From: Nymphaea colorata
Taxonomy: Eukaryota; Streptophyta; Magnoliopsida; Nymphaeales; Nymphaeaceae
NCBI RefSeq assembly: GCF_008831285.2
Contig: NC_045142.1
Span: 935,001-999,000 of the forward strand
Reading direction: 5' to 3'
DNA: 64,000 nt
Each line of letters starts with the position of its first letter. Position 1 is the first letter of the stretch. The position numbers were made by a program, and so were the translations under genes. Shown piece by piece: positions 59,694-64,000 of the stretch. The notes beneath the pieces were generated by a model that made no database searches, had not been told where the DNA came from, and saw only the letters and a program-made list of their open reading frames with translations.

Positions 59694-60110
59694 AACCAAT
59701 TGGATTGAAGTAGGGGAATCTCAGCCCTTTTGCTTCTGAAGGATACAAGCAAGAAATATTAGGACTCTGGCTTAACCTCTTAACCTATATGAATTGAAAT
59801 AGGATGGTTGCACCCTTTTGCTTCGGCTTGAAATAAATAAAGAAAAATGGCCTAGTAATTTGATAGGCATCTTTGATTAAAAATTTCAAGTTGGACCCCT
59901 TAGCATGAATGAGTTGAAGCAAGGGAATTTTATCTTTTTGGCTTCAAACAAAAATAGATAAAAAAATGCCTCAGTTTAAAAATATCTGGGAAGTCAAACT
60001 CGACTAGAACTGAAATTTGAATGAGTTGAAGCAGAGAAGTATTGCCCTTTCTCTTCTGAAGTATATAAAACAAGAAACATCTTAAAAACAAGTTTGAATA
60101 AAAATTCAAG
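59694..60110. repeat. About four degenerate 110-bp tandem repeats
   Basis: Each unit has a (G)ATTGAAGTAGGGGAA / GAGTTGAAGCA(A/G)(G/A)G start, then a CCCTTTTGCTTC-type block followed by an A-rich stretch. Units start near 59703, 59789, 59907 and 60029. Spacing varies because of small indels. Confidence 0.6.
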
Positions 60111-60119
60111 TTTAAGTTA

Positions 60120-63100
60120 TCCAGTCTAGTTGTGGGACTAGATCAATGGTCTTATCTAAACCAAAAACAGTTGAACTTTGCATACAATTAGGAATTGTTG
60201 GATTGGGATTTGGTTGTGGGTCTAGATCAGTTATCTTATCTGAGCTAAAAATTGTTGGATTTGTAATGGGTTGTGGGTTTCAATCATAGTCACAAATAAC
60301 GTCTCGGATCTAGATCAGTGGTCTTATTATATCTGAAAATTGTTCAATTTGGAAATGGTTGTGGGTCTAGATCAAGGTCTTATTTGAACACACACACACA
60401 CGAGTCTTATCTGATTTGAGAAATTGTTGAATTCAAATCATTTTGTGGGTCAAGATCAGTGGTCTTATCTGATCTAGAAATTGTTGGAGGATCGATGGTC
60501 TTATCTGATCCAGAAATTGTTGAATTGCATATGATTGTTCATTCGAACCAGCGGTCTTATCTGATCCGAAAATTGTTGGATTTGGGATATGGTTGTGCTA
60601 TTAGCCTTGCCAACATTATCTAAAAAACAAGGCTGTGAAATTCAATGAACACGCAACCCTCCGTTCGATCATGTCCTTAGTTTCGACATTCACATGCATG
60701 CTTATCAAATCTATTCGCAATCACCAACTCAACTCATCCTAAAACCCGAACCATTTTTTTTTCATAGAAAATGTGCCTTATCATAACCTCCACACTATCA
60801 GTGATTTTGGTTTATGAGATCTTCTACATTTATTGAGAACAGTATGTTCTACTTGTGGGTCCCAATTAGAGGTCATATGCTATTTGAAAATTGTTGGACT
60901 AAAATAATGATGTTGGTCTAGATCAGTGGTCTTCCCTGATCTGAAGATCGTTGGATCAAAATCTGACTATGACGTCGGATCAGTGGTCATATCTGATTCG
61001 AGAATAGTTGGATTGTGTGTGTTTGTACATCTGGATCAGTGGTCTAAAGTGCTCTTATCTGATCCACAAATTCCTTTATTCACCTCTAGTTGTGGGTCTA
61101 GGTCAGTGGCTTCACCTAAAATGTAAATTAAGGGATTTTTTTTTTATTTTGGGCATGGACTATGAGTGTTATCTAATTTGAGAAATTGTTGCATTCAAAT
61201 CATTTTTGTGGGTCAAGATCAGTGGTCATATCTGATCTAGAAATTATTGGATTTCAACTTCGTTGCGAGACAGGATCGATGGTCTTATCTCATCTAGAAA
61301 TTGTTGAATTACATATAATCGTTCATACGAATCAGCGGTCTTATCTGATCCGAAGGTTGTTGGATTTGGGACAACATAGTTGTGGTACTAGCCTAGCCGG
61401 CATTATCTGAAAAGCAAGGTTGTGAAATCCTTTGAACATGCATTGCTCAGTTCGATCACGACTGCGCAATGCAACAATTCAAGGTGCTATAAAACGCAAA
61501 CTGTCAGATCTCTAGTTTTCTCCCTCTCCTTCTTTCTCTCCTTCAATCTTCATACTTTTCACCTATCCATCTAAGACCAGGCTCTCCTTTATCTTCGACA
61601 ATTGAAACTTGAAATTTCTTCAACCAATCTTAGAGTTGAGGCATTTCCGATGGATATTTAAGGACTTCTTTTTTTCACTTCATCGACACTTCAATGCCAA
61701 CAAAGACTTCATCACCACAAGTTTTTTTTACATTCTTATTCCTTTTTTATTGTTCCATACTAAGACTTTAGGGTTTCATGGGTTCGACTGGACTATGAGT
61801 CCTTATCCTGATTTGAGAAATTGTTGACATTCAAATCATTTTGTGGGTCAAGATCAGTGGTCATATCTGATCTAGAAATTATTGGATTTCAACTTCGCTG
61901 CGAGACAGGATCGATGGTCTTATCTCATCCAGAAATTGTTGAATTACATATAATTGTTCATACGAATCAGCGGTCTTATCTGATCCAAAGGTTGTTCGAT
62001 TTGGGATATAGTTGTGGTACTAGCGTAACCGGCATTATCCGAAGAGCAAGGCTGTGAAATCCTTCGAACATGCGACCCATAGTTCGATCACGGCTGCGTA
62101 GTGCAACAAATAAAGTTGCTATAATACGCAACCTGTCTAATCAGATCTCTAGTTTATACTTCTCCCCTCTCCCTCTCTCTAAATCTTCATCTTTTTCACC
62201 TATCCACCGAAGACCACGATCTCCTTTATCTTCGACAATTGAAACTTGAAGAAATTTCTTCAACCAACCTTAGAGTTGAGGTATTTCCGATGGATATTAA
62301 GGACTTCTTCAAATTGTTCTTAATCCTTTTTCACTTGATCGACATCTCAATGCCAACAAAGAATTCATCACCTCAAGTTTCCATCAAATCTCAACTCCAT
62401 TCACCATCGTTTAAGGAACTTATAATATATCTCCATCTGCCTTGATATTGACTTTGATTTCACATCATTTTCTCTTAGATCATCAGATCCTGTCCACTCC
62501 AACATATCTCCTTCACGAGCGTAATCCCTATTGCAAGTTTCATATTCGCACGCCAATAACAAGCGACAAAGGAATAATACATGAGTCTAAGACGTACTAA
62601 TAAAGCAAGACCTCATTTTCAACATCCACATCAATGTTCATCAAATCCATTTGCATCACCAATTCAGATCATCCTAGAACCCGAACTTTTTTTTCATAGT
62701 AAATGTGCCTTATCAAAACCTCCACACTATCAGTGATTTTGGTTTATGAGATCTTCTACATTTATTGAGAATAGTATATTCCACTTGTAGCTCCCAATTA
62801 GTGTCATATCCTATTTGAAAATTCTTGGACTAAAATAATGATGTTGGTCTAGATCAGTGGTCTACCTGATCTGAAGATCGTTGGATCAAAATCTGGCTAC
62901 GACGTCGGATCAATGGTCATATCTGATTCCAGAATAGTTGGATTTGCTGGTTGTACATTTGGATCAGTGGTCTTATCTGATCCACAAATTGCTTCATTCG
63001 CATCTAGTTGTGGGTCAAGATCAGTGGCCTCACATAAAACGTAAATTAAGGATTTCTTTGGGTTCTGGTCATGGACTATGAGTCTTATCTGATTTGAGAA

Positions 63101-64000
63101 ATTGTTGAATTCAAATCATTTTGTGGGTCAAGATCAGTGGTCTTATCTGATCTAGAAATTGTTGGATTTGAACTTCGTTGCGAGATAGGATCGATGGTCT
63201 TATCTGATCCAGAAATTGTTGAATTGCATATATTGTTCATACGAACCAGCGGTCTTATCTGATCCGAAATTGTTGGATTTGGGATATGGTTGTGCTATTA
63301 GCCTGCCAACATTATCTAAAAACAAGGCTGTGAAATCCTTTGAACACGCAACCCTCAGTTCGACCACGGCTGCGCAATGCAACAAATCAAGTTGCTACGA
63401 AACGCAAACTGTTAGATCTCTAGTTTTCTCCCTCTCTCCCTCTCTCTAAATCTTCATCTTTTTCACCTATCCACCGAAGACCACGATCTCCTTTATCTTC
63501 GACAATTGAAACTTGAAGAAATTTCTTCAACCAACCTTAGAGTTGAGGTATTTCCGATGGATATTTAAGGACTTCTTCAAAATTGTTCTTAATAACTCCT
63601 TTTTTCACTTGATCGACATCTCAATGCCAACAAAGAATTCATCACCTCAAGTTTTCCATTCAAATCTCAACTCCATTCACCATCGTTTAAGGAACTTATA
63701 ATATATCTCCATCTGCCTGATATTGACTTTGATTTCACATCATTTTTCTCTTAGATCATCAGATGCCTGTCCACTCCAACATATCTCCTTCACGAGCGTA
63801 ATCCCTATTGCAAGTTTCATATTCGCACGCCAATAACAAGCGGACAAAGGAATAATACATGAGTCTAAGACGTACTAATAAAGCAAGACCTCATTTTCAA
63901 CATCCACATCAATGTTCATCAAATCCATTTGCAATCACCAATTCAGATCATCCTAGAACCCGAACCTTTTTTTTCATAGTAAATGTGCCTTATCAAAACC
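60120..64000. repeat. Large tandem array: 55-57 bp sub-repeats within 0.64 and about 1.28 kb units
   Basis: Over 20 copies of a short unit with the core GGTCTTATCTGATC occur, in places spaced 57 and 55 bp (63139, 63196, 63251). Many carry GATCAG and CTGATC separated by 9 bases, a small inverted repeat. These blocks sit inside larger units. CATAGTAAATGTGCC recurs at 62695 and 63975 (period 1,280), with an earlier copy (CATAGAAAATGTGCC) at 60763. CGACAATTGAAAC recurs at 61596, 62233 and 63500 (637 and 1,267 apart). Each large unit also has a pyrimidine-rich segment (CTCCCTCTC...) and a unique-looking stretch. The array continues past the right edge. No transposase or known satellite family is recognised. 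Confidence 0.85.

Noticed and set aside
63132-63270. Regularly spaced short repeats as a CRISPR array
   Set aside because: Repeats are 55-57 bp units in tandem without unique spacers and lie in plant nuclear DNA.

Overview
The window is plant nuclear DNA, almost certainly from a flowering plant. It holds widely spaced genes with many introns, A+T-rich introns and intergenic DNA, many microsatellites, and relics of plant transposons. The gene families (P-class PPR, MYB3R, HIPP, golgin candidate 6, MBD5/6-like) are typical land-plant families. I cannot place the species from the sequence.

Layout. 1-219: 3' end of an unrecognised reading frame cut by the window edge. 2932-4653 (+): intronless P-class PPR gene with an apparent frameshift at its extreme 3' end. 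6814-15488 (+): R1R2R3-MYB (MYB3R) gene in 7 coding exons (827 aa), with AACGG motifs clustered in its upstream region and a very long near-perfect palindrome in intron 6. 19496-20850 (-): HIPP metal-binding protein in 3 exons (146 aa) with a TATA box. 27481-44829 (+): p115/Uso1-type vesicle tether golgin candidate 6 in 19 exons (931 aa); one intron is of the GC-AG type and several contain MITE-like insertions. 46818-49526 (+): methyl-CpG-binding-domain protein in 3 exons (276 aa).

From 49.5 kb to the right edge I found no intact gene. This part has a degenerate hAT transposase (-), a diverged direct repeat of about 550 bp, a LINE reverse-transcriptase relic (-), two shorter tandem-repeat blocks, and from about 60.1 kb a large tandem array that runs off the window. 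That array combines 55-57 bp sub-repeats with longer units of about 0.64 and 1.27-1.28 kb.

The genes do not form a pathway. MYB3R (mitotic transcription), GC6 (ER-Golgi tethering), HIPP (metal binding at membranes), MBD (reading methylated DNA) and PPR (organelle RNA processing) look like independent neighbours. All exon models were joined by eye from GT-AG or GC-AG sites, reading-frame phase and family resemblance. The summed exon lengths of all four spliced models are exact multiples of three.
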